The notes beneath the pieces were generated by a model. That model saw nothing but the letters and a program-made list of their open reading frames with translations. It was not told the DNA's origin and searched no databases. Positions 1-7,928 of a stretch of 64,000 bases of DNA are shown here, one piece after another. Position 1 is the first letter of the stretch; the number at the start of each line of letters is the position of its first letter. A program made the position numbers and the translations under genes. The stretch is from an uncultured Clostridia bacterium (GTDB lineage: Bacteria > Bacillota > Clostridia > Oscillospirales > Oscillospiraceae): contig CAMUZA010000003.1 in the NCBI GenBank assembly GCA_947165085.1, positions 1 through 64,000 of the forward strand, given 5' to 3'.

Positions 1-1
1 T

Positions 2-586
2 CCCTACATAGGGGTGCTTCTTTTGTGCTGTCTGCACAATCTGGGGCTGTTCAATACTGCTACAGACCTTGTAATAACATTAGTTTATGCAATTGCTGCA
101 CTGTTGTTAGACAACAAGTTGTTATTGTGTATGTTCTATTGTATTTCTTTTGGGCTTTTGCTTTTCTTTAATCTTTTTTGGCGAGAGAAAGTTCATCAGA
201 AAATTCTATATCCAAAAGGAATATCGATACAAAATATTGCTCAAGATCATTCGAGTGCCATACTTAGAACACAGATCGTACCTAAAATCAGAGCAATCTA
301 TGATTGCCACTCAAAAAGAGATGCCTTTTTGAGTTATAGCGACTATCTTCAATGGGATTCGGCGGCACGTATGTTTTCTTCTTGGTTTAGCAACAGTTAT
401 ATTAAGGACTATTATGAAAAGCAAGTTATCATTGAACCCATTATAGCGGAAGTCAATTTAGTTGCAAATACACTCCTTGAGCTATGTAAAAGAAACAATT
501 ATCAAGATCTAGCCCAAAGTCTTGCTTTGAACGATGCCACGGAGTTAACGGACAGACTAATACAGATTGCTAATGATACGTTGTAG
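2..586 (+). CDS. hypothetical membrane protein, possibly 5'-truncated by the window edge
   Basis: The frame is open to the first bases of the window, so the true start may lie upstream; the first internal start is GTG at 14, with no visible ribosome site. The N-terminal 60 residues hold about two or three hydrophobic segments (LVITLVYAIAALLL, then FGLLLFFNLFW), followed by a soluble, charged domain of about 120 residues. I do not recognise the family. It is AT-rich compared with the core genome and lies upstream of the integration module, so it is probably cargo of the element. Function unknown. Confidence 0.45.
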   Translation, partial: PYIGVLLLCCLHNLGLFNTATDLVITLVYAIAALLLDNKLLLCMFYCISFGLLLFFNLFWREKVHQKILYPKGISIQNIAQDHSSAILRTQIVPKIRAIYDCHSKRDAFLSYSDYLQWDSAARMFSSWFSNSYIKDYYEKQVIIEPIIAEVNLVANTLLELCKRNNYQDLAQSLALNDATELTDRLIQIANDTL

Positions 587-1127
587 TGCTTTTGGGCAGA
601 AAGGTTACTGCGCGTCATTTCTGAGAAATAACAACATAATTGACAATTAGCCGAGAGCACTATGTGGCAGTAAAACTACCAATGCTGCCAAACAGGAAAG
701 CGCTGAATAGTCAAAAAACTTGTTTCTATTCAGCTTGGATAAATATACATAATAGAATATATCACCAAGTAAGTATTAATTATTTTCAAAAGCAAAGATT
801 ACAAACGCAACCCACATAAATGGTGGCAGCGAACCCGTTTCAAAAAATGTTGTTCGTTTTCTGCAATATAACACGGCCATCGCAATAAACAGACATTGCG
901 AAATGATATTTTTTTCGATTGCGGCTTTCCCTAAGTCTATTATTCAGCGATGCACAAGCTGTCAATAACTTGAAATGCCAGAAGGCAAAGCGTTTGCCAT
1001 TGTGAGTCTGGAATAATTCTGTACACAAAAAGTATTCGGCAAGCTCAATATAAGCACAAAAAAACTAATACTGTCAGAACATTATAGCGAGTAGGCGGAG
1101 CCGGCCTGAACAGCCGGGACTGCCCGT
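587..1127. other. AT-rich gene-free stretch
   Basis: No open frame here has a ribosome site or a recognisable product; the only sizeable one, on the minus strand at 840-1028, has no family resemblance. I see no RNA gene. It probably belongs to the integrated element. Confidence 0.5.
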
Positions 1128-1184
1128 GCACCGTATGATGGACAAGCATAGGTAACTATGCTCTGTTGTCATACGGTGCTTTTT
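1128..1184 (+). terminator. hairpin with long capped stem, probable terminator
   Basis: GCACCGTATGA (1128-1138) pairs perfectly with TCATACGGTGC (1169-1179) and is followed by TTTTT. The loop itself contains the inner palindrome GCATAggtaacTATGC, so the structure is a two-tier hairpin. Confidence 0.6.
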
Positions 1185-1217
1185 ACACTCTGCCCATCAT
1201 ACGATGCTATAATCAGG

Positions 1218-1247
1218 CTCCTTCCGTCTCGCGCGGAAGGAGTTTTT
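1218..1247 (+). terminator. rho-independent terminator upstream of the sigma-like gene
   Basis: CTCCTTCCG (1218-1226) pairs with CGGAAGGAG (1234-1242) over a 7-base loop and is followed by TTTTT. It insulates the sigma-like gene from upstream transcription. Confidence 0.7.
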
Positions 1248-1345
1248 CTTATGCGCAGAATCTGGCGCTGTGACATTGCGGCATATCCGTAATCTCCGTT
1301 TTTTGACTTTTCGAAAAAACAAAAAACACAAAGGAGATTACAGAT

Positions 1346-1798
1346 ATGAACGCACAGCCCATCCGCTCATCTGCCAAGAACGCTGAGCAAAACAGAACGT
1401 TCAAATACGAATTTGTCACCGGCGAAACCTCCAAAGTCGAGGCATCCGAAGAAATTGCGGCATTCCTCGCAGAATGTGACCGTGAGGAACACGCGCAGGA
1501 AATGGCTATCAGCAGACATACATATTCGTTGGACGCCATTCTTTTTGAAGGTTTGGAATACAGCAACGGGGAAACGCCGGAAACCGACCTGCTATCGGAG
1601 TTGGAGCAAAGTTGTATTTCCGAGGCGTTTTCCTGCTTGACAGAAACACAGAAACGGCGGCTTTTGGCGTTGGCTTCCGGTTGCTCCATCAGAGAGATCG
1701 CCCGAAGCGAAAACGCCGCTTTCGGCACCGTATATAACAGCATTTCCTTTGCTCGGAAAAAGTTTTTGAAAAAATATCAAAATTTTTTCAAAAAATAG
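1346..1798 (+). CDS. sigma-70-like regulator of an integrative element
   Basis: A 150-residue protein whose C-terminal third reads as a sigma region 4 helix-turn-helix: SCLTETQKRRLLALASG followed by CSIREIARSENAAFGTVYNSI and a basic tail. Regions 1-3 are absent, so it is a short sigma-like factor of the kind found in integrative elements of Clostridia rather than a housekeeping sigma factor. The start at ATG 1346 is set by AAAGGAG at 1340-1346 upstream region (sequence aaaggagattacagatatg). It is the first gene of a module that continues with a small ORF, a PemK/MazF protein, an excisionase and an integrase, and could control their expression (inference). Confidence 0.7.
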   Translation: MNAQPIRSSAKNAEQNRTFKYEFVTGETSKVEASEEIAAFLAECDREEHAQEMAISRHTYSLDAILFEGLEYSNGETPETDLLSELEQSCISEAFSCLTETQKRRLLALASGCSIREIARSENAAFGTVYNSISFARKKFLKKYQNFFKK

Positions 1799-1867
1799 GC
1801 GATCAAAACACCACTTTTTTGTGCGTATAGTGAGAGGATCATTTTTCCTCTCGCTGCACTTTGAAAA

Positions 1868-2029
1868 ATGAATACGCATTTCATCAAGTACTTTACTTCC
1901 GATGAAGCGCGAAAGCGTGAGCCACGACAGTCGGGTGCGCGACGACCTTCCCAGACGGGAAGCGAGCGGAAGAACCTGCTGCAGGTGCCGGATTGCTACC
2001 GGGACGGCGATGACAGTCAGAAGAAATAA
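1868..2029 (+). CDS. small basic protein (53 aa), unknown
   Basis: A 53-codon frame starts at ATG 1868 (MNTHFIKYFTSDEARKRE) and ends at TAA 2027-2029. It is rich in Arg, Lys, Ser and Gln with no hydrophobic segment, so a nucleic-acid-binding role is possible but unproven. No convincing Shine-Dalgarno lies directly in front; GAGAGG occurs 30 bases upstream. Its support is position only, between the sigma-like gene and the PemK/MazF gene. Confidence 0.35.
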   Translation: MNTHFIKYFTSDEARKREPRQSGARRPSQTGSERKNLLQVPDCYRDGDDSQKK

Positions 2030-2238
2030 TGATACTCCTGCCTTGAACGCGTCACAGCATTGGGCAGCTCGGTCCGAACGACGGAGGGGTGCGATTCCCG
2101 TGTGCGATCAGCAAATCGCAGCTTGATGATTTCCCGCTTCACAGGGGCGTCGAGGGCAAATGTGTGAAAGCCATAAAACAACAACGCAGACCGCCACACC
2201 GCGGTCTGCTTACATAAATCAGTGAGAGGAAGATCAAC
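2030..2238 (+). other. intergenic region with hairpins and a tRNA T-arm-like segment
   Basis: About 210 bases without a supported gene. GCAGACCG (2186-2193) pairs with CGGTCTGC (2202-2209), an 8-bp stem without a T-tract. The segment 2061-2099 has a D-arm-like TGGGCAGCTCGGT and a T-arm-like GGGGTGCGATTCCC but no room for an anticodon arm, so it is not a working tRNA. GAGAGGA at 2224-2230 serves the downstream TTG start. Confidence 0.4.
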
Positions 2239-2805
2239 TTGAAACAAACAGAAAAGAAGATTCGCCGCGGCGATCTTTACTACGTCAATTTCGGCTATAA
2301 CATTGGCTCCGTCCAGAACTTTATTCGCCCCGGCATCGTAATCCAAAACAACAAGGGCAACGCCTCATCGCCGACCGTGATCGTCGCAGCCATCACCAGC
2401 GAAATCAAAAAGGCAAACCTGCCGGTTCACGCATATATCGGCAAGAAGTTTGGCCTCGAAAAACCGTCTATGGCGCTTCTGGAACAGGTTAAGACCATAG
2501 ATAAGCAGGCGCTTGGCGACTACATCGGACACGTATCACCGGAGCGTATGCGAAGCATTGATCGCGCCGCCGCTTACAGTATCGGGCTGCGGAAGATCCG
2601 CGCAAAAGCAACCGGCAAGCCCGATTTGCAATTATGCCTTTGCCCCGTCTGTGCCCAGCAGTTCATTACTTCTCCCGTTCACGTCATCCGGCGTGCCGAT
2701 CCTCTGCAGATGGAAAAGGATGATTGCGACTACTGCCGCGTCAGACGCGGCTTTGATTTTAACATCTATCTTCGCCACAAGAAGCTCGGCGACGACAAAT
2801 ACTGA
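2239..2805 (+). CDS. PemK/MazF-family toxin-like protein with C-terminal Cys-rich extension
   Basis: The first 120 residues match the PemK/MazF endoribonuclease fold: RRGDLYYVNFGYNIGS at the N-terminus, then RPGIVIQNNKGN, SSPTVIVAAITSEIKK and the MALLEQVKTIDKQAL strand typical of the family. After about residue 130 there is an unusual extension with CLCPVCAQQF and CDYCRVRRGFDF, two CxxC pairs that could bind zinc. MazF enzymes cleave mRNA at short motifs; no antitoxin gene precedes it, so it may be a regulator or an addiction component of the element rather than a classical pair. The TTG start at 2239 is preceded by GAGAGGA with 8-base spacing. At 188 aa it is longer than usual MazF (about 110 aa). 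Confidence 0.8.
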   Translation: MKQTEKKIRRGDLYYVNFGYNIGSVQNFIRPGIVIQNNKGNASSPTVIVAAITSEIKKANLPVHAYIGKKFGLEKPSMALLEQVKTIDKQALGDYIGHVSPERMRSIDRAAAYSIGLRKIRAKATGKPDLQLCLCPVCAQQFITSPVHVIRRADPLQMEKDDCDYCRVRRGFDFNIYLRHKKLGDDKY

Positions 2806-2847
2806 ATACTATAACAATTACTGCTCTGCGAGTTGGGAGAGGGGAAA

Positions 2848-3075
2848 GTGAATAGAAACAATAACGAAGTCCTATCTGCGCAAACAGCGTATGGACTCTT
2901 TTTTAATGAATACCCGGATGTGGTGGATGTCATCCAGCTCGGTCAGATGCTTGGGGGCGTCAGCACAAAAACCTGCTATGAACTGCTGTCAAGCGGACAG
3001 ATCAAGGCTATGAAGATTGGCAGAGCATATAGAATCCCGAAGATCAACGTGATGAAATACCTGAAGATTGTTTGA
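2848..3075 (+). CDS. excisionase-type helix-turn-helix protein
   Basis: A 75-residue protein with the MerR/excisionase-like HTH seen next to tyrosine integrases: VIQLGQMLGGVSTKTCYELL, SGQIKAMKIGRAYRIPKINV. In related elements this protein bends DNA at the attachment site and tips integrase toward excision. I place the start at GTG 2848 because GGAGAGGGG (2836-2844) lies just upstream; a TTG at 2833 would put that site inside the gene. It ends 86 bases before the integrase start. Confidence 0.8.
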   Translation: MNRNNNEVLSAQTAYGLFFNEYPDVVDVIQLGQMLGGVSTKTCYELLSSGQIKAMKIGRAYRIPKINVMKYLKIV

Positions 3076-3161
3076 GGCATCCGCCGCATCCTCGCCAAAA
3101 TGGGGCAGCTGTTGTATGATGAAACTGCCCATAAAAATACTGCGAATAGGAGGTTTGACTT

Positions 3162-4364
3162 ATGGCTATGGTAGCGGGGCACTTGCGAGAAGTAAAGGGA
3201 TACTATCATATCGTATTAAGCTATGTGGATTCCGATGGGAAACGCAAGACGCCATCAAAATCAACAGGGCTACCCGTAAAGGGAAACAAGAAAAGGGCAG
3301 AGGCGATGCTGACTGCCGCAAAAGAAAAGAAGGAACAGGAACTTGCACAGAAAGAGCATTTGACGAAAACGCAGAATAGTAACAATTCGGGCGAGATCTC
3401 TATTGCTCAATATTTGAGTGATTGGCTTTCTATGATGAAGGGATGCGTTGAACAATCGACCTATGGCGGTTATTCAAGAAATATCAAGAACATCATCCTT
3501 CCTTATTATAATGAGCGCTTTCCGGGTTTGAAACTGTGCGATGTGACGCCGAAGCATTTGCAAGACTTTTACTCGTATGTGATCAATGAGCGAAAATCAA
3601 CAGCAAATACTGCAATACACTATCACGCCAATATACGCAAAGCTTTGCAACATGCGTACCGGACCGGGATGATTCCATCCAATCCGGCGGATCGTATTCA
3701 GCGGCCGAAGATACTGCCGTTTACCGGCGGGTTTTATTCTGCAACCGAAGCAGAACGATTACTGGCGGCGGTAAAGGGAGATCCGCTTGAGTTCGGTGTG
3801 ATAATGGCGCTGTATTATGGGCTGCGCCGGAGTGAGGTGGTTGGACTGAAATGGAGCGCAGTTGATTTTGAAAACAAGCGCGTCAGCATCAATCATGTAG
3901 TCACCGTCGCAGACATTGACGGAAAGAGCGTTATGATTGCAAAGGACCGGACAAAGACAAAATCAAGCACAAGGACTATGCCGCTTATTCCAAGAGTAGA
4001 AGAATATTTGCTCCGTTTGAAAGAGAAGCAAGCGCAGAACCGGAAACTGTGTGGGAAAAGTTATTGTACCGATTATTTGGATTACATCTATGTCAACGAG
4101 ATAGGAGAGTTGGTGAAACCGGATTATCTTTCAGCGCACTTCCGTGCGCTGCTGGAAAAGAACAATCTGCGCCAAATCCGCTTTCACGATCTTCGGCATA
4201 GCTGTGCATCACTCCTTCTTTCCAATGGCATTTCGATGAAGCAGATACAGGAATGGCTCGGTCATAGCAATTACTCCACGACGGCAAATATCTATGCGCA
4301 TCTGGACAGCAAATCAAAGGAAGTATCTGCAGAAACGATCTCAAAGCTGTTCTCCAACGCATAA
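3162..4364 (+). CDS. int: tyrosine site-specific recombinase (integrase) of an integrative element
   Basis: A 400-residue phage-type integrase. The N-terminus (about residues 1-60) is an arm-binding domain of the AP2-like type, residues about 80-165 form the SAM-like core-binding domain (ISIAQYLSDWLSMM onward), and the catalytic domain follows. Visible catalytic residues are Arg222 in GLRRSE, His342 and Arg345 in HDLRHS, His368 in WLGHSN and nucleophile Tyr378 in NIYAHL, so the enzyme looks intact. Start ATG 3162 has AGGAGG at 3148-3153. It sits last in the module and is followed within 30 bases by a terminator and a tRNA-Leu, the usual arrangement for an element integrated at a tRNA. Confidence 0.93.
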   Translation: MAMVAGHLREVKGYYHIVLSYVDSDGKRKTPSKSTGLPVKGNKKRAEAMLTAAKEKKEQELAQKEHLTKTQNSNNSGEISIAQYLSDWLSMMKGCVEQSTYGGYSRNIKNIILPYYNERFPGLKLCDVTPKHLQDFYSYVINERKSTANTAIHYHANIRKALQHAYRTGMIPSNPADRIQRPKILPFTGGFYSATEAERLLAAVKGDPLEFGVIMALYYGLRRSEVVGLKWSAVDFENKRVSINHVVTVADIDGKSVMIAKDRTKTKSSTRTMPLIPRVEEYLLRLKEKQAQNRKLCGKSYCTDYLDYIYVNEIGELVKPDYLSAHFRALLEKNNLRQIRFHDLRHSCASLLLSNGISMKQIQEWLGHSNYSTTANIYAHLDSKSKEVSAETISKLFSNA

Positions 4365-4365
4365 A

Positions 4366-4391
4366 AAATGAGGCACAAAAGTGCCTCATTT
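4366..4391. terminator. bidirectional terminator between integrase and tRNA-Leu
   Basis: AAATGAGGCAC (4366-4376) pairs with GTGCCTCATTT (4381-4391) over an AAAA loop. Flanking A and T runs allow it to end the integrase transcript on the plus strand and the tRNA transcript on the minus strand. Confidence 0.8.
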
Positions 4392-4393
4392 GG

Positions 4394-4474
4394 TGCCGCT
4401 GACCGGACTCGAACCGGTACTCCAAAGGAACGTGATTTTAAGTCACGGGTGTCTACCTATTCCACCACAGCGGC
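4394..4474 (-). tRNA. tRNA-Leu (anticodon UAA)
   Basis: Reading the minus strand, the acceptor GCCGCTG pairs with CAGCGGC, the anticodon arm is CGTGA-CTTAAAA-TCACG giving UAA, a long class II variable arm follows (TTCCTTTGGAGTA), and the T arm is CCGGTTCGAGTCCGG. The discriminator is A; CCA is not encoded. It lies immediately beside the integrase, so it may be the element's own intact copy or the reconstituted chromosomal gene. Confidence 0.95.
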
Positions 4475-4508
4475 GTAGATATAAAATTATGAAAACACTC
4501 TCCGGAAA

Positions 4509-4532
4509 TCGGAGGTAACTTCGGAGGTAACT
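4509..4532. repeat. two tandem 12-bp direct repeats near the attachment site
   Basis: TCGGAGGTAACT occurs twice back to back (4509-4520 and 4521-4532). Short direct repeats flanking the core of an att site are typical integrase arm-binding sites; that role is inferred from position between the two tRNA-Leu copies. Confidence 0.6.
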
Positions 4533-4614
4533 GCTTCAAAACTCAAAAAACTGCGATGTGAAAAGCATTGAAGAATCAAGGGTTCCGTTGCTCCACACAA
4601 AAAAACGCACTGCG

Positions 4615-4655
4615 GATTTTAAGTCCCTTGTGTCTGCCTATTCCACCACAGCGGC
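4615..4655 (-). pseudogene. 5'-half tRNA-Leu fragment, probable attachment-site remnant
   Basis: The minus strand reads as the acceptor, D arm and anticodon loop of a tRNA-Leu (GCCGCTGTGGTGGAATAGGC... to ACTTAAAATC) and then stops resembling a tRNA; no T arm or 3' acceptor strand follows. It differs from the intact tRNA-Leu 4474-4394 mainly in the anticodon stem and shares the 11 bases GATTTTAAGTC with it. A crossover in the anticodon region during integration would leave exactly such a half gene. Confidence 0.75.
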
Positions 4656-4786
4656 TTTTGCTCCCGTATTTTAACATCTGCAGCGCCGTCCGTCAAGTGG
4701 CGGATGGCTTTTTTCACAAAAATGCGCGATGATTTTTGACAAAACAAACAATTTTGGCAGTGATCTTCCATTCGTTATAGTTTTAC

Positions 4787-4815
4787 TTGCATAAAGCGGC
4801 GCAATCTTGTATAAT
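4787..4815 (+). promoter_or_regulatory. sigma-A promoter of the nucleoside salvage cluster
   Basis: TTGCAT (4787-4792), 17-base spacer, TATAAT (4810-4815), 35 bases before the tdk start codon. Confidence 0.8.
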
Positions 4816-4849
4816 AAGTAGGCAACAAACATACAATGGGGGTTTATCC

Positions 4850-5446
4850 GTGGCAAAACTCTATTTCAAATATGGGGCGATGGGCTCTTCAAAAACGGCG
4901 CAGGCGCTGATCACAAAATACAACTATGAGGAGAACGATCTGCGCGTATGGCTGCTCAAGCCGGTGACCGATCAGCGCGACGGTCTGTGCACGATCCGCT
5001 CCCGCATCGGTCTGGAAGCGGAGGCTGAGACGATCGCGCCGCAGCAGAATGTATATGAAATATTCGCATCACGTCGGGATGCGGACGTCGTCATCGTCGA
5101 CGAATGCCAGTTTCTCACGCCGGAGCAGATCGACCAGCTGCGCAAGATCGTGGACGATTTCAGCATTCCCGTCCTGTGCTTCGGTCTGCGAACGGACTTT
5201 TTGACCAAGGCGTTCCCGGGCAGCGCCCGCCTTTTGGAGATCGCGGACAATATCGAGGAGATCAAGACGATCTGCGACTGCGGCGCGAAGGCGACCGTCA
5301 CGGCGCGTATCGATGGCAACGGTTACGTCGTGACGCACGGCGATCAGGTTTTCCTCGGCGGCAACGATGCGTACATCGCCATGTGTCACCGCTGCTACAT
5401 CAAGAGCATCGAAGAGCACCGGGTCGTCAAGCTGCACACACACTGA
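4850..5446 (+). CDS. tdk: thymidine kinase
   Basis: Phosphorylates thymidine and deoxyuridine with ATP in pyrimidine salvage (cytosol). The 198-residue protein has the type II TK layout: P-loop GAMGSSKT near residues 9-16, the Walker-B-like DECQF near residue 86, the lasso-region sequence GNDAYIAMCHRCY and a zinc site made of CDCG and CHRC pairs. Start is GTG 4850 with GGGGG at 4838-4842; the ATG further upstream in frame lies before the promoter and is rejected. It opens a run of nucleoside genes (deoD 14 bases downstream), so thymidine salvage is co-expressed with nucleoside phosphorolysis. Confidence 0.93.
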   Translation: MAKLYFKYGAMGSSKTAQALITKYNYEENDLRVWLLKPVTDQRDGLCTIRSRIGLEAEAETIAPQQNVYEIFASRRDADVVIVDECQFLTPEQIDQLRKIVDDFSIPVLCFGLRTDFLTKAFPGSARLLEIADNIEEIKTICDCGAKATVTARIDGNGYVVTHGDQVFLGGNDAYIAMCHRCYIKSIEEHRVVKLHTH

Positions 5447-5460
5447 AAGGGGAGGACTGC

Positions 5461-6201
5461 ATGAAATACCCGACCCCGCACATCAACGCCGCGCCGGAGG
5501 ATTTCGGTCAGACCGTCCTGATGCCCGGTGATCCGCTCCGCTCGAAGTACATCGCGGAGAACTTTTTGGAGGATCCGCGCCTGGTCAACAACGTCCGCGG
5601 CGTGCAGGGCTATACCGGCACGTACAAGGGCGTGAAGGTTTCCGTCATGGCGTCCGGCATGGGCATTCCGTCCATCAGTCTTTATGCGCATGAACTTTAT
5701 CACGCCTTCGGCGTGCAGAACATTATGCGCATCGGTTCTGCCGGCTCCATGCAGGAGGATATCAAGCTGCGCGACATCGTGATCGCGCAGGGCGCCTGCA
5801 CGGATTCCAATTTTGAAAAGAACTTCCACCTGACCGGCAAGTTTGCGCCGATCGCGTCGTTTGAAATGCTCCGCAAGTCGGTCGACGCCTGCGAGGCGCT
5901 CGGCGCGGTCTACCACGTCGGCAACGTCTTCACGAGCGATATATTTTATAATGATGAGGACGGGCTTCCCGAAATTATGAAAATGGTGCCTGCGTGGCAG
6001 AAAATGGGCGTCATGGCTGCCGAGATGGAGGCGGCCGGTCTGTACCTGACGGCTGCCAGAGCCGGAAAGAACGCGCTGTGCATCTGCACGATCTCCGATC
6101 AGATCCTGACCGGAGAGGGACTGACGAGTGAAGAACGGCAGACCTCTTTCCGCGAGATGATGCAGGTCGCGCTGGAAACGGCGGTCAAGCTGGAGAAGTA
6201 A
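5461..6201 (+). CDS. deoD: purine-nucleoside phosphorylase, DeoD type
   Basis: Cleaves purine (deoxy)nucleosides with phosphate to the base and (deoxy)ribose 1-phosphate. The 246-residue protein carries the hexameric DeoD signatures: TPHINA at the N-terminus, MPGDPLRSKYIAE, MRIGSAGSMQ, the MAAEMEAAGLY active-site segment and the SDQILTGE loop holding the catalytic aspartate. AAGGGGAGGAC sets the ATG 5461 start. It follows tdk by 14 bases and precedes phosphopentomutase, which uses its sugar-phosphate product. Confidence 0.95.
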   Translation: MKYPTPHINAAPEDFGQTVLMPGDPLRSKYIAENFLEDPRLVNNVRGVQGYTGTYKGVKVSVMASGMGIPSISLYAHELYHAFGVQNIMRIGSAGSMQEDIKLRDIVIAQGACTDSNFEKNFHLTGKFAPIASFEMLRKSVDACEALGAVYHVGNVFTSDIFYNDEDGLPEIMKMVPAWQKMGVMAAEMEAAGLYLTAARAGKNALCICTISDQILTGEGLTSEERQTSFREMMQVALETAVKLEK

Positions 6202-6241
6202 CTTCGTATTAAATTTTTCTGAAAAGGAGAATAACATAACC

Positions 6242-7408
6242 ATGAAACGCGTATTTTTGTTTGTACTCGATTCCTGCGGCTGCGGCGAAATGCCGGATGC
6301 GGCGAAGTTCGGCGACTACGGCGTCAACACGCTCAAGAGCTGCTCCACCTCCGACAAGCTGCACATTCCGAACCTGCTCTCCTACGGCCTCGGCAATATT
6401 GACAACGTCGATTACCTGCCGGGTACGGACGCGCCGAAGGGCGCCGTCTGCCGTCTGCAGGAGCGGTCCATGGGCAAGGACACGACGATCGGACACTGGG
6501 AGATCGCCGGCATCGTCTCACCCGATCCGCTGCCCACCTATCCCAACGGCTTCCCCGAGGAGATTCTGAAGCCCTTCCGCGAGGCGACCGGACGCGGCGT
6601 GCTGGCAAACGGTCCGTGGTCGGGTACCGAAGTCATCGACAAGTACGGCGAAGAGCACATGAAGACCGGCGACCTGATCGTCTACACCTCCGCGGACTCC
6701 GTCTTCCAGATCGCCGCGCATGAAGACATCGTTCCGCCGGAACAGCTTTACGAATACTGCCGCATCGCAAGAAAACTGCTGGTTGGCAAGCACGGCGTCG
6801 GCCGTGTCATCGCCCGCCCGTTCATCGGCAATCCGACCGACGGCTTCAAGCGCACCTCCAACCGCCACGACTTCTCCCTTGAGCCGCCCGCAGAGACCAT
6901 GCTCGACGCGATCAAGGGCGCGGGTCTCGACATGCTGGCTGTCGGCAAAATCTTCGATATTTTCGCCGGCCGCGGTACGACGGAGCACGTCTATACCAAG
7001 GGCAATACCGACGGCATGAACAAGACGATGGAATACGCCGCGCGCGACTTCCACGGCCTTTGCTTCATCAACCTCGTCGATTTTGACATGCTTTACGGCC
7101 ATCGCCGCAACATCGACGGCTACGCCGCCGCGCTGACGGAGTTTGACGGGTGGTTCAAGGACTTCATGGAGAAGATGGGCGAGGACGATATCGTGATGAT
7201 CACCGCCGACCACGGCTGCGATCCGGCGTATACCGCGACGACCGACCATACCCGCGAATACGTTCCGCTGCTGATCGCAGGCAAGAAGGTCAAGCCGGTC
7301 AACCTCGGCACCCGCCTCGGCTTCTGCGACATCGCCGCGACGATCACGGAGCTGCTGGGCGTCGACTACAAGACCCCGGGCAACAGCTTCGCGAAAGAGA
7401 TCGTTTAA
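6242..7408 (+). CDS. deoB: phosphopentomutase
   Basis: Interconverts (deoxy)ribose 1-phosphate and 5-phosphate, linking nucleoside breakdown to the pentose phosphate pathway. The 388-residue protein shows the alkaline-phosphatase-superfamily metal motifs: VLDSCGCGEMPDA at the N-terminus, MGKDTTIGHWEI with the phosphorylated threonine, the cap-domain region, then LVDFDMLYGHRRN and ITADHGCDP with metal-binding Asp and His. Length matches the family (about 390). AAAAGGAGAA precedes ATG 6242. It lies between deoD and cdd in the same direction, a standard catabolic order. Confidence 0.96.
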   Translation: MKRVFLFVLDSCGCGEMPDAAKFGDYGVNTLKSCSTSDKLHIPNLLSYGLGNIDNVDYLPGTDAPKGAVCRLQERSMGKDTTIGHWEIAGIVSPDPLPTYPNGFPEEILKPFREATGRGVLANGPWSGTEVIDKYGEEHMKTGDLIVYTSADSVFQIAAHEDIVPPEQLYEYCRIARKLLVGKHGVGRVIARPFIGNPTDGFKRTSNRHDFSLEPPAETMLDAIKGAGLDMLAVGKIFDIFAGRGTTEHVYTKGNTDGMNKTMEYAARDFHGLCFINLVDFDMLYGHRRNIDGYAAALTEFDGWFKDFMEKMGEDDIVMITADHGCDPAYTATTDHTREYVPLLIAGKKVKPVNLGTRLGFCDIAATITELLGVDYKTPGNSFAKEIV

Positions 7409-7445
7409 AATTTAGGGCATATCCCGTGAAAAAGGAGAGAATGCT

Positions 7446-7859
7446 ATGACACCGTTGGAACTGGTCAATCTGGCAATTGAGGCGCGTGAGCACGCCTACA
7501 TCCCGTATTCCGGCTTTGCGGTCGGCGCCGCGCTGCTGACGAAGGACGGCAAGGTCTATCAGGGCTGCAACATTGAGAACTCCGCGTTCGGTCCGACCAA
7601 CTGCGCCGAACGCACCGCATTCTTCACCGCGGTCTACAAGGGCGAGCGCGATTTTGAGGCGATCGCGATCGTCGGCGGCAAGGGCGGGGAGCCGATCTCG
7701 GAGCTTTGCGCGCCCTGCGGCGTGTGCCGGCAGGTCATGGCGGAATTCTGCGAAAGCGACTTCAAAATCTACTTGAGCAAGGGCGACGGCGTCGTCGTAA
7801 CGAAGACACTGGCAGAATTGCTGCCATTGAGCTTCACAAAAGCGGATTTGGAGCACTGA
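7446..7859 (+). CDS. cdd: cytidine deaminase
   Basis: Deaminates cytidine and deoxycytidine to uridine and deoxyuridine. The 137-residue, tetramer-type enzyme has the zinc and proton-relay motifs NCAERTA (Cys zinc ligand and catalytic Glu) and PCGVCRQ (two Cys ligands), plus the substrate loop YSGFAVGAAL. AAAAGGAGAG precedes ATG 7446. It is the last enzyme gene before the nucleoside-binding lipoprotein. Confidence 0.96.
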   Translation: MTPLELVNLAIEAREHAYIPYSGFAVGAALLTKDGKVYQGCNIENSAFGPTNCAERTAFFTAVYKGERDFEAIAIVGGKGGEPISELCAPCGVCRQVMAEFCESDFKIYLSKGDGVVVTKTLAELLPLSFTKADLEH

Positions 7860-7928
7860 TTTTGGTCATTTTTAACAAATATTTAACAACATCTTGATTT
7901 TTGCGCCGATTTGTGCAAGAATATGTTA

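Noticed and set aside
840-1028. 62-residue minus-strand ORF in the left gap
   Set aside because: No ribosome site, no recognisable features.
1249-1743. 164-residue minus-strand ORF over the sigma-like gene
   Set aside because: Antisense of a frame with a good ribosome site and an HTH motif.
4615-4655. A second functional tRNA-Leu
   Set aside because: Only acceptor, D arm and anticodon loop are present; the T arm and 3' acceptor strand are missing.
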